A stretch of DNA of 64,000 bases from Limnoperna fortunei (taxonomy: Eukaryota; Mollusca; Bivalvia; Mytilida; Modiolidae): positions 51,075,346 to 51,139,345 of the forward strand of contig OX104125.1 in the NCBI GenBank assembly GCA_944474755.1, written 5' to 3'. Each line of letters starts with the position of its first letter. Position 1 is the stretch's first letter. The position numbers and the translations under genes are program-made. Below, piece after piece: positions 43,624 to 54,752 of this stretch. Below the pieces are notes generated by a model that did not search any database, was not told the DNA's origin, and saw only the letters and a program-made list of their open reading frames with translations.

Positions 43624-44760
43624 TTGTTTGTTTGAATGTTGTTTTAACGCCACTTTCAGCACTTTTTCAGCCTTTTCATGGCGTCCAGTTTTTATTGGGG
43701 GAGGAAGCCGGAGTACCCGGAGAGAACCCCCGACCTGCGGTAGGAAAACTGGCAATCCACAGGAATTTGACCCCATATCATTTGGGTCGAAATATGGCCA
43801 GACAACGAAAAAAAAGTATTGTCGCGAACTATGTGAGCGAAGGAGTCTAACGCAAAAGTAAACAATTCCTACCCCCCTACCTTTGTTGTTGAGTTTGCTT
43901 TGAGAATTTGCACTGACAACATGATTGTAGGTGTTCTACTTACTCACGGACATTTATTCTTTAAGATTATGACATCGATTCATTTAATATATCCATATTT
44001 TTGCAACCGCGAAACTTTTTCTTGGACTGAAACACTTTCTTTACTTCAGGGAAGCTTCCATTGTAGATTGTTCCGCAGTAAATGACAAAAAGTTAAACGC
44101 GAAGTCGGAACCAGAGAAAAATTATCCGGAAATTGCAAACCGAAGAGCACATGGCTGATGTCATTGGGTTACATCCCTTTATCAACAGATGTGCTAGAAA
44201 TGTAAACAATTCGATTAAAACTCAATTTTACAAAAAATAATTAAAATTAGGATTTAAATATTATTTCATTTACATACAAAGCAAATTTTTTTTTTACCGT
44301 TTTATCCCATTTAATTTTTGTCATTTACTACGGAACAATCCACAATGGAAGCTTCCCTGAAGTAAAGAAAGTGTTTCAGTCCAAGAAAAAGTTTCGCGGT
44401 TGCAAAAATATGGATATATTAAATGAATCGATGTCATAATCTTAAAGAATAAATGTCCGTGAGTAAGTAGAACACCTACAATCATGTTGTCAGTGCAAAT
44501 TCTCAAAGCAAACTCAACAACAAAGGTAGGGGGTAGGAATTGTTTACTTTTGCGTTAGACTCCTTCGCTCACTTCGTTCGCGACAATACTTTTTTTTCGT
44601 TGTCTGGCCATATTTCGACCCAAATGATATGGGGTCAAATTCCTGTGGGCAATCCTTGTCAATTAAGATTGGAGTCGAGTACACCCTGCCTGCAGTGAGA
44701 ATCGAACCCGCAATCTCAGTGTTGACAGACCACGTGATCAATAGTAGACGAACTACCTTG
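43624..44760 (-). mobile_element. SINE split by a foldback element
   Basis: The minus-strand SINE occupies 43624-43758 (tail, 3' region, central domain) and 44647-44760 (box-B side up to GACGAACTACCTT), lacking box A. The two parts join seamlessly when 43759-44646 is removed together with one copy of the 8-9-bp duplicated target. Confidence 0.9.
43759..44646. mobile_element. 888-bp foldback (MULE-like) element with long inverted arms
   Basis: Arms 43759-44097 and about 44311-44646 are inverted copies starting ACAGGAATTTGACCCCATAT, with few differences. The unpaired centre is about 213 bp. Target duplication: TGGCAATCC (43750-43758) and GGGCAATCC (44647-44655), 9 bp with one mismatch or 8 bp perfect. 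Long arms with a 9-bp duplication suggest a Mutator-like foldback. Mirror open frames at 43900-44085 and 44321-44506 are non-coding by-products. Confidence 0.85.
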
Positions 44761-45185
44761 AAATCTTTATTTTACTTGATGCTGACGATAATTTTCTCTT
44801 AAACAAAGGAAGGAATGCAAAAAGCTCTTGATAAATTTCTAAATTACTATGAATTATGGAGATTGTCTGCAATGTAGAAAAAACTAAAGTCATTATTTTC
44901 AGTAAACGATAATGCCCAAAAATGATATTGTCCCGACGAATGGGGTAAAGTTGGAAATTGTAGATTCTATGACCTTGGTATAGTTTTCAAATATAATGGG
45001 AATTTCTCGGATGCTAGAACAAGATTAGTTGAACAATCCCAAGTCTTTATTTTCAATATACAGAAAATCTCGGTATCAAAATATACCACTAAATATTCAG
45101 CAAAAATTATTTGATTCTCTTTTGGAACCAATTTTGTTATATGGCTCAGCGATGTAGGGTTTCGAAAATCTTCTGTTAATAGAAA
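44761..45185 (+). pseudogene. Decayed LINE reverse transcriptase fragment
   Basis: Translated in shifting frames it shows a YADD-like region broken by a frameshift (GATGCTGACGATAAT), then TKEGMQKALDKFLNYYELW, typical of the segment after YADD in CR1/I-like LINEs. Further on is LFDSLLEPILLYGS, the conserved C-terminal block. Several stop codons and frameshifts interrupt it. It begins abruptly where the split SINE ends, and is a different family from the LINE at 35904. Confidence 0.75.
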
Positions 45186-45247
45186 AAGGATACTTCATGG
45201 TTTATTGGGAACTTGGTAGGTATCCTTAAGATATTAGAGTGAATAAA

Positions 45248-45325
45248 ATGTCATCAAAGATACCAAGGTTAATAAAATTTACTACGCCAGACGCGCGTCT
45301 AATCAAGACTCATCAGTGGCGGACA
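45248..45325. repeat. Short dispersed motif common in mussel genomes
   Basis: TGTCATCAAAGATACCAAGG followed by TACGCCAGACGCGCGTCTAA and AAGACTCATCAGTGGCG. From memory, this composite is frequent in Mytilus sequence. It is the main clue to genus here, but unverified. Confidence 0.5.
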
Positions 45326-45819
45326 AGCCCAAACAATATGTAAAATCCAAATGAATGAGATGTAGTAGAGCTTTTATCACCAAAATTCCAAAAGACGTTA
45401 TACCAAATCCGGCTAAGGCTATCAACACCTTTAAAATAGAAAAACTTTCGAATTAAAATAATTTTCGAAATTTCAGGGCAGTAAATTTAGGCAATGACTT
45501 AATCAATGAAAGAATAAATGATATTTTAGTCTGCACCGAGGCTGGTGAAACTGAGAATCGTGTCAGTCTGCTGAAAATTACTTCAGAGTGAGAATAAACT
45601 AAGTAGACTTGTGTATAATTTTAATGCATACAATGGATGCAAATTTAAATGGACGTCACAAATAAATCTATTTTCGACAGCTTAGGTCTAGAATAAATTT
45701 TTGCAAAACAATTTGCTATAGATTTTTGTACTTTGTGTGGTGGATCATTGAGTTAGAGTTTAAGTTAAATTTCGAGTTAAGGTTTGAGTTGGAGGTTATA
45801 CATCATACACGACTTTATC
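45326..45819. other. Intergenic sequence, possible transposon debris
   Basis: Contains no continuous frame. A CR1-like relic may extend here but I see no diagnostic motif. Confidence 0.3.
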
Positions 45820-46113
45820 GGAGAAAGGTTGGGTGAGTTATCGATGTTGGAGAGCTGTCAAAAGGAGAAAGTTTGAGTAAGTTATCGATGTTGGAGAGCT
45901 GTTTAAAGTTCTAACGAAGGAAGGTTGAGTAAGTTTTCGATGTTGGAGAGCTGTTTAATGTTCTTACGGAGAAAGGTTGAGTAAGTTATAGATTTTGGAG
46001 AGCTGTTTAAAGTTCTAACGGAGAAAGGTTGAGTATGTTATCGATTTTGGAGAGCTGTTTAAAGTTCTAACGGAGAAAGGTTGAGTGAGTTATCGGTATT
46101 AGAGAGCTGTTTA
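45820..46113. repeat. 52-bp tandem repeat, about 5-6 copies
   Basis: The unit contains GGAGAAAGGTTGAGTAAGTT and ATCGATGTTGGAGAGCTGTT plus TAAAGTTCTAAC. The first junction carries a short unit (CAAAAGGAGAAAG). Confidence 0.9.
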
Positions 46114-46611
46114 AAGTAGTATATTAATAATTAACAATACTGAACATTTTTTACCAGAATCTGCCCAGTTTCACTAGAACCGTCCTTTATTGTCCATTAT
46201 CATTAATACAAAAGCATATATCATATTATATTATACACATATTGCTGTAGCAAGACTGAATACACTTTTCAGGTTATTTTTGGGACGTTATTTTTGGTCA
46301 AAAGGGTGTTATACCAAGACTTATTGTGATGTATCAGGTTGATGCATCATGGTGCTATATGGTTGTCTAGAATATGGAAAATTAGTACAGAATAGATTGA
46401 AATAACTGATATTAATTATCCAATAAAAACTGAAGACTTTTGTATGAATTATAATATACCGGCATAACGAAACATATTTCTGCCAGTACTAAATATTCAA
46501 GTTAGATATTTATGTAGACATTTAATGACAAGAACATTTTTTTTCACATCAAGAGATTGTGAAATGTGCAGACTCCGACTCGTGTTAAAAAAGTTTGCTT
46601 ATAGAGAGCTT
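46114..46611. other. Intergenic sequence between two arrays
   Basis: No gene is recognised; AT-rich. Confidence 0.3.
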
Positions 46612-47710
46612 CCTGACGTCCCATATATATTACATCATAAGGACAGAGTTTGGTACCGGCCGAATTGGACCTTTTTTATTGTTCAGTAAATATATGACAT
46701 CATAAGAACAGAGTTGGGTACCGGCGGATTTAGACCTATTTTTCTGTTCAAAAGATATATGACTTCGTAAGGACAGAGTTGGGTACCGGCCAATTTAGAC
46801 CTATTTTATTGTTCAGTAAATATATGATATCATAAGGACAGAGTTGGGTACCGGCCGACTTAGACCTATTTTATTGTTCACAGTAAATATATGATATCAT
46901 AAGGACAGAGTTGGGTACCGGCCGACTTAGACCTATTTTATTGTTCAGTAAATATATGATATCATAAGGACAGAGTTAGGTACCGGCCAATTTAGACCTA
47001 TTTTATTGTTCAGTAAATATATGATATCATAAGGACGTAGTTGGGTACCGGCCGTAAGACCTATTTTATTGTTCAGTAAATATATATTATCATAAGGACA
47101 AAGTTGGGTACTGGCCGAATTAGACCTATTTTCTGTTCCGTAGATATATGACATAATAAGGACAGAGCTGGGTACCGACCGATTTCGACTATTTTTCTGA
47201 TATTGTCAATAGATATTTGACATCATAAGGACAGAGTTGGTTACCGACCGATTTAAACCTATTTTCTGTTCCGTAGATCTATGACATCATAAGGACAGAG
47301 TTGGGTACAGGCCGAATTAGACATATTTTCTTGTTCCGTAAATATATGACATCATAAAAACAGAGTTGGGTACCCGCTGAATAAGACCTTTTTTTTTCAG
47401 TAAATATATGACATCATAACGACAGAGTTTGGTACCGGCCGATTTAAACCTATTTTCCTGTTCAGTAAATATATGACATCATAAGGACAGAGTTATGTAC
47501 CGGCCGAATTAGACCTATTTTGTGATTTTTTCAGTAGATATATGACATCATAAGGACAGAGTTGGGTACCGGTCGAATTAGACCTATTTTTCTGTTCAGT
47601 AGATATATGTCATCACAATGACAGAGTTGGGTACAGGTCGAATTAGACCTATTGTTCAATAAATATATGATATCATATGGACATACATGGGTACCGGCCT
47701 CTTCAGACCT
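46612..47710. repeat. 65-bp minisatellite array, about 17 copies
   Basis: The core is CATCATAAGGACAGAGTTGG GTACCGGCCGA, then TTAGACCTATTTT and a (T/C)TGTTCAGTAAATATATGA link. Most units keep GGTACCGGCC (a 10-bp palindrome core, GGTACC/GGCC). Short minus-strand frames over it are artefacts. Confidence 0.95.
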
Positions 47711-48236
47711 ATACTTAAGGAGATAAATTGCATATGCATTGAACATCTGTTTGAAAACATCTCAGAATGAAAATTTGCATATTTGTACAGCACCTGCACC
47801 TGCAATTTTAAGTAAGAAAATAATATAGGAGTTTTATAACACATACCTTTTAAATGCATTTAGCCAAATATTATTTCATTGGCCAGTCCAATCTATGCTG
47901 ACACACTAAGATCTGGAGGCTTTCACTAGCTGACCATGCACTCCATCTTTTAAACTATGCCATGTTGTCACCCAAATAGTTTAAATGTGGTTTCAAATAA
48001 ACAAGATGGTGTTTTAGACAAGAAATCTATTAAACAAGCACTAATAAATGAATTTCAATTTCACCTGTTTAAACCTTCAACTGGTGCAAAATCAAAGTAC
48101 CGATATTTCCGTCAAGTGCTGTTGATAACATTTAATTCCCCAAAAATCCAACTTAAATAAAGGAATTCTTCCGTAAATGGCCGATTTCTGGTACAGATAA
48201 CCCAGTACAGATGAGCTCACGCGCACACATCTGTAC
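47711..48236. other. Intergenic sequence; weak open frame 47957-48160
   Basis: A 67-codon plus-strand frame exists but shows no motif, splice context or repeat partner. I make no gene call. Confidence 0.3.
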
Positions 48237-48347
48237 TTGCTGCGTCATCCAATCAAAACGCCAGAAACAAGAGCGTTGTTATGGAAGCAAACAACGTTCT
48301 TCTATGACGTTCATTATTTCCGGCGTTCTGATTGGACGTCAGAGACA
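48237..48347. repeat. Imperfect hairpin of about 110 bp
   Basis: TGCGTCATCCAATCAAAACGCC at the left pairs with GGCGTTCTGATTGGACGTCA at the right. The centre holds GTTGTTATGGAAGCAAACAAC. Confidence 0.65.
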
Positions 48348-48417
48348 ATGGGGTCTAAAATAATGGAGAGTCTATAGGTAATAGCGATGTGAAAGTTGTT
48401 GGTTTACGGAAGAAATA

Positions 48418-48583
48418 GGTACTTTCATACGTTTTTGGGAAAGTCCGTGTGAACTTTTACTCGTGATAAAAATTTTTATGTCTTTTAGCTCGTTTCGCTG
48501 CGCTCCACTCGCGAAAAGACATAAAATTTCTATCACTTGTGAAAGATCAACCGGTCTTTCCCAAAAACATATGAAAGAACCTA
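48418..48583. repeat. Hairpin MITE of about 165 bp
   Basis: GGTACTTTCATACGTTTTTG at the left mirrors AAAACATATGAAAGAACC at the right. Inner parts also pair (GATAAAAATTTTTATGTCTTTT with AAAAGACATAAAATTTCTATC). Confidence 0.75.
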
Positions 48584-49286
48584 TTAATCTGTTTTCTCTT
48601 TTAAGTTGGATATTTTGACCCTTATTATGCCTTTACAATCCATCTGTTGAACAGGTTTTGTTAAATCATGTGCACAATAATCACTTTTATAGAAAAAACA
48701 TCACATGTACCATTTTTGGCTATTTTTGCATATTTTAGAATAAAATAAAAATAATTGAATTAATTCATATTAATTTGCATAATTGTTGCCTTAAATTCAG
48801 CAGTTGGGGACAAAATCTAGTTTTCAGCACAAGGTTTTCATTGTGATGCCAAACCTTTGGGAGAAATTAATCCAAAGTTCAAACTGACCAGTACAGTTCA
48901 AAATTTACCTTTTTTTTTGGCCAAATATTTTTATCGCAATTTAATTTAATTCACACGAATATGTCAAATTTATTGCTAAAAGTAAAGATGACCATACAGA
49001 AAGAAAGTTAAAATTAAATAAAGACAGAAGAACATTTTCCTGTGATTCCGTTTGGGTTTTTCATATTTGTATATAGAAAAGATGCAAAAAGTGCTGACTA
49101 AGCAGTTTATATAGTGTGCATTAGACTTTTTTTTAGTACCGCATTCAGTTAGTTTTAGCAAGAGATACCACAATCTCTGTAAAAATAGTTTTAATGCAGA
49201 ACTCCACTAAATGTTTCCCCCACTAAGTGTTTAACTTTCAAGAGGGCGTTACGGTATATTTAAAACGAACAGGTCAAAATGTTATA
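48584..49286. other. Intergenic AT-rich sequence
   Basis: Nothing recognised. Confidence 0.3.
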
Positions 49287-49290
49287 TTAA

Positions 49291-49560
49291 GGTATCCGTA
49301 CCACAATTGACCGCGTGATCATAGCTGGTGTCCCTGATGTCCATTGATTTTTAATGGAGCAGACGTCGGTTATGTTCGGTAAACATCGGAAATACTATAT
49401 GAGTAACTACTTTTTTTACTCAAAACTGTTAACATTGACTTAAAATAAAACAATATATTTTAATTTTTATTATAAATTAGCAATTCACTGATTTAATAAA
49501 GTTGTATTTCTTCGTCGAAAAATAAAATTAAACGGTAACTTCAATTATGGGTCGGATACC
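49291..49560. mobile_element. 270-bp MITE with TTAA target duplication
   Basis: Ends GGTATCCGTACCACAATTGA and CGGATACC (complement GGTATCCGACCCATAATTGA) form about 20-bp imperfect inverted repeats. TTAA flanks both sides (49287-49290, 49561-49564). TTAA targets are used by piggyBac and Kolobok; no transposase is present. Confidence 0.8.
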
Positions 49561-49564
49561 TTAA

Positions 49565-50926
49565 CGCGGAATCATCAATAATTTTACACCTCATTTAGTA
49601 ACTGTATACTCCTAGAAAAATCAAACAACCACAACATATTTGTGCAGGGCGAATCGAAGCAAGTGTTTTATTTTGTCCGACTGGAGTTTTCAGCTATTTT
49701 TCAGCAATATATCTCGGCCATCTCCGTCAACGGTCGGAAAGAAAAAAATAGCCGAAAATGATCCGAGTGATAAACTAACTTCAGAGAAGAGTAAGTGATT
49801 ACGTTTATTTACGCCGTTACGATTACGGCTAAAAATAGCATCCAAATATAAAGTTGAGGTCGAATTTTAACTATTCATTTTCTAAAACAATATTTACTAC
49901 AATATACATTACTGTTCGTTAAAGGTATTTTAGAAATATTGTAAAAATATCATCCCGGATTTCCCCACTGATAATACTGGCCTAAAATGCCTTCTAGAAT
50001 TACAATTTGTAACAATATAGTATCGTACATGTATTTGTTTCTTGTTGTTAAGTAATTGCTGTACAGAGTTAAGCAGATATAAATTAAGATGGATCAACAG
50101 TTTACTTGCCTGGTCATCCTAGAATAATTACCCCTCCCCCGCTCTCACGTTTGACCAAGTTTGTGTAATTTCGAGATTTAAATAGTACTCATAACACACA
50201 CGTTCCTGTATTCTATTGCATGAAATGCAGTTTGTAGAAATTCTTTAATGTATACAACTCGGACCATACTGGGGGTGCCGTCTACAGCATCCCAAAGTGG
50301 CCAATACGGGAGGTCCTCTTTTTTTCAACTTTTTTTCAACTTGTGTTTTGTTAATTTTATTTCGTAACATAATGGAAATATATAGAAAACATATTAGTCT
50401 TGTAAAAAGTAATCCAGAAAAATATACACAAATCATTGAGGCCCATGCTACACAATAGGATAGGCGCAAAATAGACAAAGTAAAGGCGAAACGTGTACGC
50501 TTGAAAAGATCATATGGAATGTCCTGTAACGGTTAAGTTCATGTATCTATTTAGACTGTATCTGTTTCTTTTGTTTAATGTATGTGGTAAAATGTGGTAA
50601 AATCAATAATTTTTCGTAAGAATTATACATAAAAATTTTAGCTGGCTTAAAATTTTGCCTTATATGATAGACAGTTCAAATCCATTTCATGGCAGATTTT
50701 TGAAATTGAATATTAACAAATTATGCAGCCTAGTAATTTCCCATGGAATTTTTTGTCTGCATCTGTAATGCTTTCATTCATCAAAATGAATCGTTTACAA
50801 ATATAATATTTACAACAATTATCTGAACTTGTAGCAGATATCACAACTGAAATTATAACCAATTAAATATTAAATAAATAAATAATGATAATACAATATA
50901 TGATATTTATGACAAAAATCTATATT
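49565..50926. other. Intergenic sequence
   Basis: No gene recognised; AT-rich, with a small frame at 50245-50478 lacking motifs. Confidence 0.3.
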
Positions 50927-51195
50927 TCGGTGGCCGAGTGGTCAAGGTAGTTCGTCTACTATTGATCACGTGGTCTGTCAACACTGAGATTGGGGTTCGA
51001 TTCTTACTGCAGGCAGGGTGTACTCGACTCCAATCTTAATTGACAAGGATTGCCAGTTTTCCTACCGCAGGTTGGGGGTTTTCTCCGGGTACTCCGGCTT
51101 CCTCCCCCAATAAAAACTGGACGCCATGATATTGCTGAAAAACTGCTGCAAGTGTCGTTAAACATCATAAAGCAAACAAACAAAAACAAACACAA
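50927..51195 (+). mobile_element. Full-length SINE
   Basis: Starts TCGGTGGCCGAGTGGTCAAG (box A) and has TTGGGGTTCGATTCTTACTG (box B, slightly diverged). The central domain and 3' region end in an (CAAA)n-type tail. Confidence 0.9.
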
Positions 51196-52315
51196 ACTTG
51201 GACTTCCTAAATTCACACTTAAATTGTATGGCAGTGTGAAGTCTTTGTTGTATTTATCTGGTTAGGCCAACGTTGAGCCAACCAGTTGACCAAACGTATG
51301 GACGATGATCAAAATTACCTTGGGGTAACTACATCTGTCAACGTTGGCCCAACTTATGATTGCTATCTGGGTTGACTGTTTTTTGACACCATGCTAGAAT
51401 CAGTGCAGCGGTCAACAGTTTACGGAACGGCTCTTAACGGCTGACTAGGTTGGATAATTTTTATTGACTAGAGATCAAATTTGGCCATTATTCTTTACAA
51501 GTAAGATAAAACCCGAGAGTTTAATTAATTTGTAATGCTTATTACTTGAAAATAAGTACTTTTGTGCTTACTTAACGAAAATGCGAACTAATATAGTATG
51601 TAAAAACCTCATAATAGTGCAACTTGTAATTCACCCAAAATCGAGAAAAAAGAATAAAATTTAATCGACAGGTGCGGAACATAGCGCTGTATTTCAATAA
51701 GTTTGTTTTCAATCAGTATTTTTGGTCAAAGTATAAATACAAATATGGCCATGAAGAGGCGCCGTGTAAATATTGTTTGTAATAATGATACTGACGGTGC
51801 ATCCACTTTCAATCCCACGATATCTTTAGTTATATTGTATTAGATTATTTAAATAGGAATTATAGACGCAGATGAACGTTTCCGGTAAGCTCAAAACGGA
51901 CGCATATTATAGTAAAGCACTTCCAAACGGAATAATAGACAGCTTGACGAACTCTGTTTATTTAACATTGCCCAGTAGTAACTAAATTTGAATATCCGTG
52001 GTGTATAAACAACTACCCAAGAACATGCGTCATGATAACCCTTTATTCTCTTTTTTCAGATTGTAGTAACTTGTAATAAAAACTATAAAAAGACATTTGA
52101 GACCGCTGAAGGAGTTTGGTAAGTTAGAGAGCCCAATAGGAACACATTTGAATATGTGTATATCGTACACATTCGTCTGTCTCTAATTTGAAGAAGAAAT
52201 ATCTAACCAATGAACTGGAAAGAAATATGCAATAATTACAAAAATGAACGACCGGAAGAATAGAGACCGGAACAGAAAAACAGAGACCGGAAGTATGCTC
52301 CCACAACATAACACC
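51196..52315. other. Intergenic sequence
   Basis: A short stretch at 51250-51440 has repeated CCAACGTTG / GTTGGCCCAAC phrases. Otherwise nothing is recognised. Confidence 0.3.
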
Positions 52316-52323
52316 ATAGACAG

Positions 52324-52746
52324 GTAGTCTCGATCATCCAGACGCTTAATTACATTTGTGCGTCTGGATTCATTTCTATATTGAACTCGTTACCATTACG
52401 CCCAAAACTGGGCGTAATTTTTGATTAGATGATATTTTTATTATCTAAAAAATTACTTCCGTTCATATCAAGAAGTGTATAAAAAATTGTGCCACAAGTT
52501 TACATTTGAATATTTTTATAAAATATAACTTTATCAATTTATTAAACAAATATTATTGTTGTGCACAATCAAGAGTGAATCTGAATGTGACGTCATATTA
52601 TAAGTATGCATGGTTTTCCTGGTTTAAAAATAGGGCCCTAAAAATAGAATCATTGTTTTGTCTCCACCTATTGGTAGCGAAATTACAACAAGGTGATCCC
52701 AGACGCTATTATATATATATATATGCGTCTGGGTGATCGAGACTAC
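52324..52746. mobile_element. 423-bp MITE with perfect 8-bp duplication
   Basis: Terminal inverted repeats of 22 bp with one mismatch: GTAGTCTCGATCATCCAGAC at the left, complement GTAGTCTCGATCACCCAGAC at the right. ATAGACAG flanks both sides (52316-52323 and 52747-52754). The CAGACGC core also occurs inverted just inside each end. A TA run lies at 52710-52724. No transposase; the superfamily (hAT, P or other 8-bp type) is undetermined. Confidence 0.9.
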
Positions 52747-52933
52747 ATAGACAGGAAGTATTGCTCGGTGGGAGTATTAATTATTATCATCTTGTACGGA
52801 CTTTATTCAAGCTATGTTTTGGAAATTTTATTACATTTATTTTTGTACAAATATTTTTTTTTAATTAAAAAAAATCGAGGTAATGGATTCTGATTTAACT
52901 GTTAATATGTTATGAGATAAATACTTAACCTCA

Positions 52934-53199
52934 GGGGGCCTCGGTGGCCGAGTGGTCAAGGTAGTTCGTCTACTATTGATCACGTGGTCTGTCAACACTG
53001 AGATTGCGGGTTCGATTCTCACTGCAGGCAGGGTGTACTCGACTCCAATCTTAATTGACAAGGATTGCCAGTTTTCCTACCGCAGGTCGGGGGTTTTCTC
53101 CGGGTACTCCGGCTTCCTCCCCCAATAAAAACTGGACGCCATGATATAGCTGAAAAATTGCTGAAAGTAGCGTTAAACACTATCAAACAAACAAACAAA
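52934..53199 (+). mobile_element. Intact tRNA-derived SINE with 11-bp target duplication
   Basis: The best copy in the window. The tRNA-like head has box A TGGCCGAGTGG (52945-52955) and box B GGTTCGATTC (53009-53018), typical of Leu/Ser tRNAs. A central conserved domain (GGGTTTTCTCCGGGTACTCC) follows, then a 3' unit with GACGCCATGATATAGCTGAA and a CAAACAAACAAA tail. ACTTAACCTCA flanks it at 52923-52933 and 53200-53210. It would be transcribed by RNA polymerase III and mobilised by a partner LINE; that is family knowledge. Confidence 0.95.
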
Positions 53200-53210
53200 A
53201 CTTAACCTCA

Positions 53211-53277
53211 CCCCAATAAAAACTGGACGCCATGATATAGTTGAAAGTGGCACTAAAAATATTCAAACAAACAAACA
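53211..53277 (+). mobile_element. 3' fragment of an older SINE
   Basis: CCCCAATAAAAACTGGACGC through a CAAACAAACAA tail. It directly abuts the target duplication of the intact SINE, so the newer copy inserted at the edge of an older one. Confidence 0.85.
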
Positions 53278-53910
53278 ATTTATACACGGTCACCTAAGGA
53301 GTGTTTAAAATAATTGATCTGCCTGGTTTAAATTGTAAAACACGAAATGGTTATGTACGGAATTGCGACGGACCAATAGCGGAGCTAACATGTCTGCAAA
53401 AGTGTGACGAAGTGATTATATATCGTCACAGCAGTACGTGTGTATATCTCGCACAAATATTGACAAAAATTTCACAGTTTTGGAGCATAAAAATAACGAG
53501 ACAAGAATCAGTAACACTTAATTAATGCTCATTTAGGATACATTTTTATAAAATTTCATTTGTGATTTTCTGACAGTTTAAATCGAGTCACAGATATTTG
53601 TTAACCACTTTTAACACGAAACAAAACTAACAAGAACGTTGTTTTTTTCCACATGTTTTCGCTTATCGTAAATTTGGTAAAAAACGCGATATTTAAAAGG
53701 AAAATGTGCAACTGTCGAAAATATCCCTCTGTGCTGATATTATACTAATCATGTAGTGAAAATTTGCATGTACACAAGTTTACATTTTATAACGTCGTGC
53801 TTCAACAAAATTTAAAAAATGGCTTAATTGCTATGAAAATCAATAAAGATAGTCAACAGGTTATTGGTAATGACTTAACTGCACTACTTTTGGTACACAC
53901 ACTCAATATG
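53278..53910. other. Intergenic sequence
   Basis: An open frame at 53301-53525 has no motif. AT-rich. No gene call. Confidence 0.3.
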
Positions 53911-54038
53911 TTGAATATTTAAGGATTGTTTTAGATTTTTTTGTTTATTGGTTAGATTATTGGATATATACGACTTTAGGTCGGTATATCCAATAATCTA
54001 ACCAACAATTGAAAACAATTCTTATATTTTAAATTCAA
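53911..54038. repeat. Hairpin element of about 128 bp
   Basis: The central stem TTGGTTAGATTATTGGATAT mirrors ATATCCAATAATCTAACCAA around a short GACTTTAGGTC loop region. Weaker pairing continues outward to TTGAATATTTAAG / TTAAATTCAA. Confidence 0.8.
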
Positions 54039-54650
54039 TACTATGAAAAGAAATAACAAAAACAATATTTTACAAGTAGTAAATTAATATTTGCAATTCA
54101 CAATTCTTAGTGTCGTCACTTGTTTGCGGAAGAATCCATGTATAGTGAACGTCATCAATACTTTTAATTATGACGTCAACAATCAGTCAAGTGCTGGTAT
54201 AACAAGCTAGGTTATACGAAATGGACAATGTTGCTCAGCTGTTGAGTATTTAAAGGAAATTAAAATATATGAATATAACCCGAAGAGACGAACACAGTGC
54301 ACATATCTATTAACAATAATGCCATGTCTTGAATCGAGTACACCCTTTTATAAACGAAGTCAGAAGGATATACATATTTAAGATACAGTGTGTACAATTT
54401 GGAATTTGTCAATTCTAAATAAAGCTCCAAGTCAATTTATTCAAGGTGCAAATTATGAAAACTTCAACTCTTTACTTTAAACATTAATGATACGATCCGC
54501 TGAATGGACGGCAATGGCGAACACACCTACACATCGTTTATTTGTTTCAATGTTTATTCAAATACTCTATACCCTGTACTCGAAAGAGAATTATGTCAGA
54601 AATAATTTCCATTATGTTCAACTCCAAACTTTATTATCAAGCTTTTCCTA
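54039..54650. other. Intergenic sequence
   Basis: Nothing recognised. Confidence 0.3.
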
Positions 54651-54752
54651 AGGTCAGTGGTTTTCACTGGGTACACCTGGATCCTTTTCCTTAGGTCAGG
54701 GGTTGTCACCGGGTACACCGGTATCCTTTAGATAAAGCTGAAAAGTTGCTGA
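54651..54752 (+). mobile_element. Degenerate SINE-domain fragments in tandem
   Basis: Two diverged copies of the SINE central phrase (GGTTTTCACTGGGTACACC and GGTTGTCACCGGGTACACCG). AAGCTGAAAAGTTGCTGA from the 3' region follows. Confidence 0.6.

Noticed and set aside
43900..44506. Mirror 61-codon ORFs
   Set aside because: They are the two arms of the foldback element and carry no motif.
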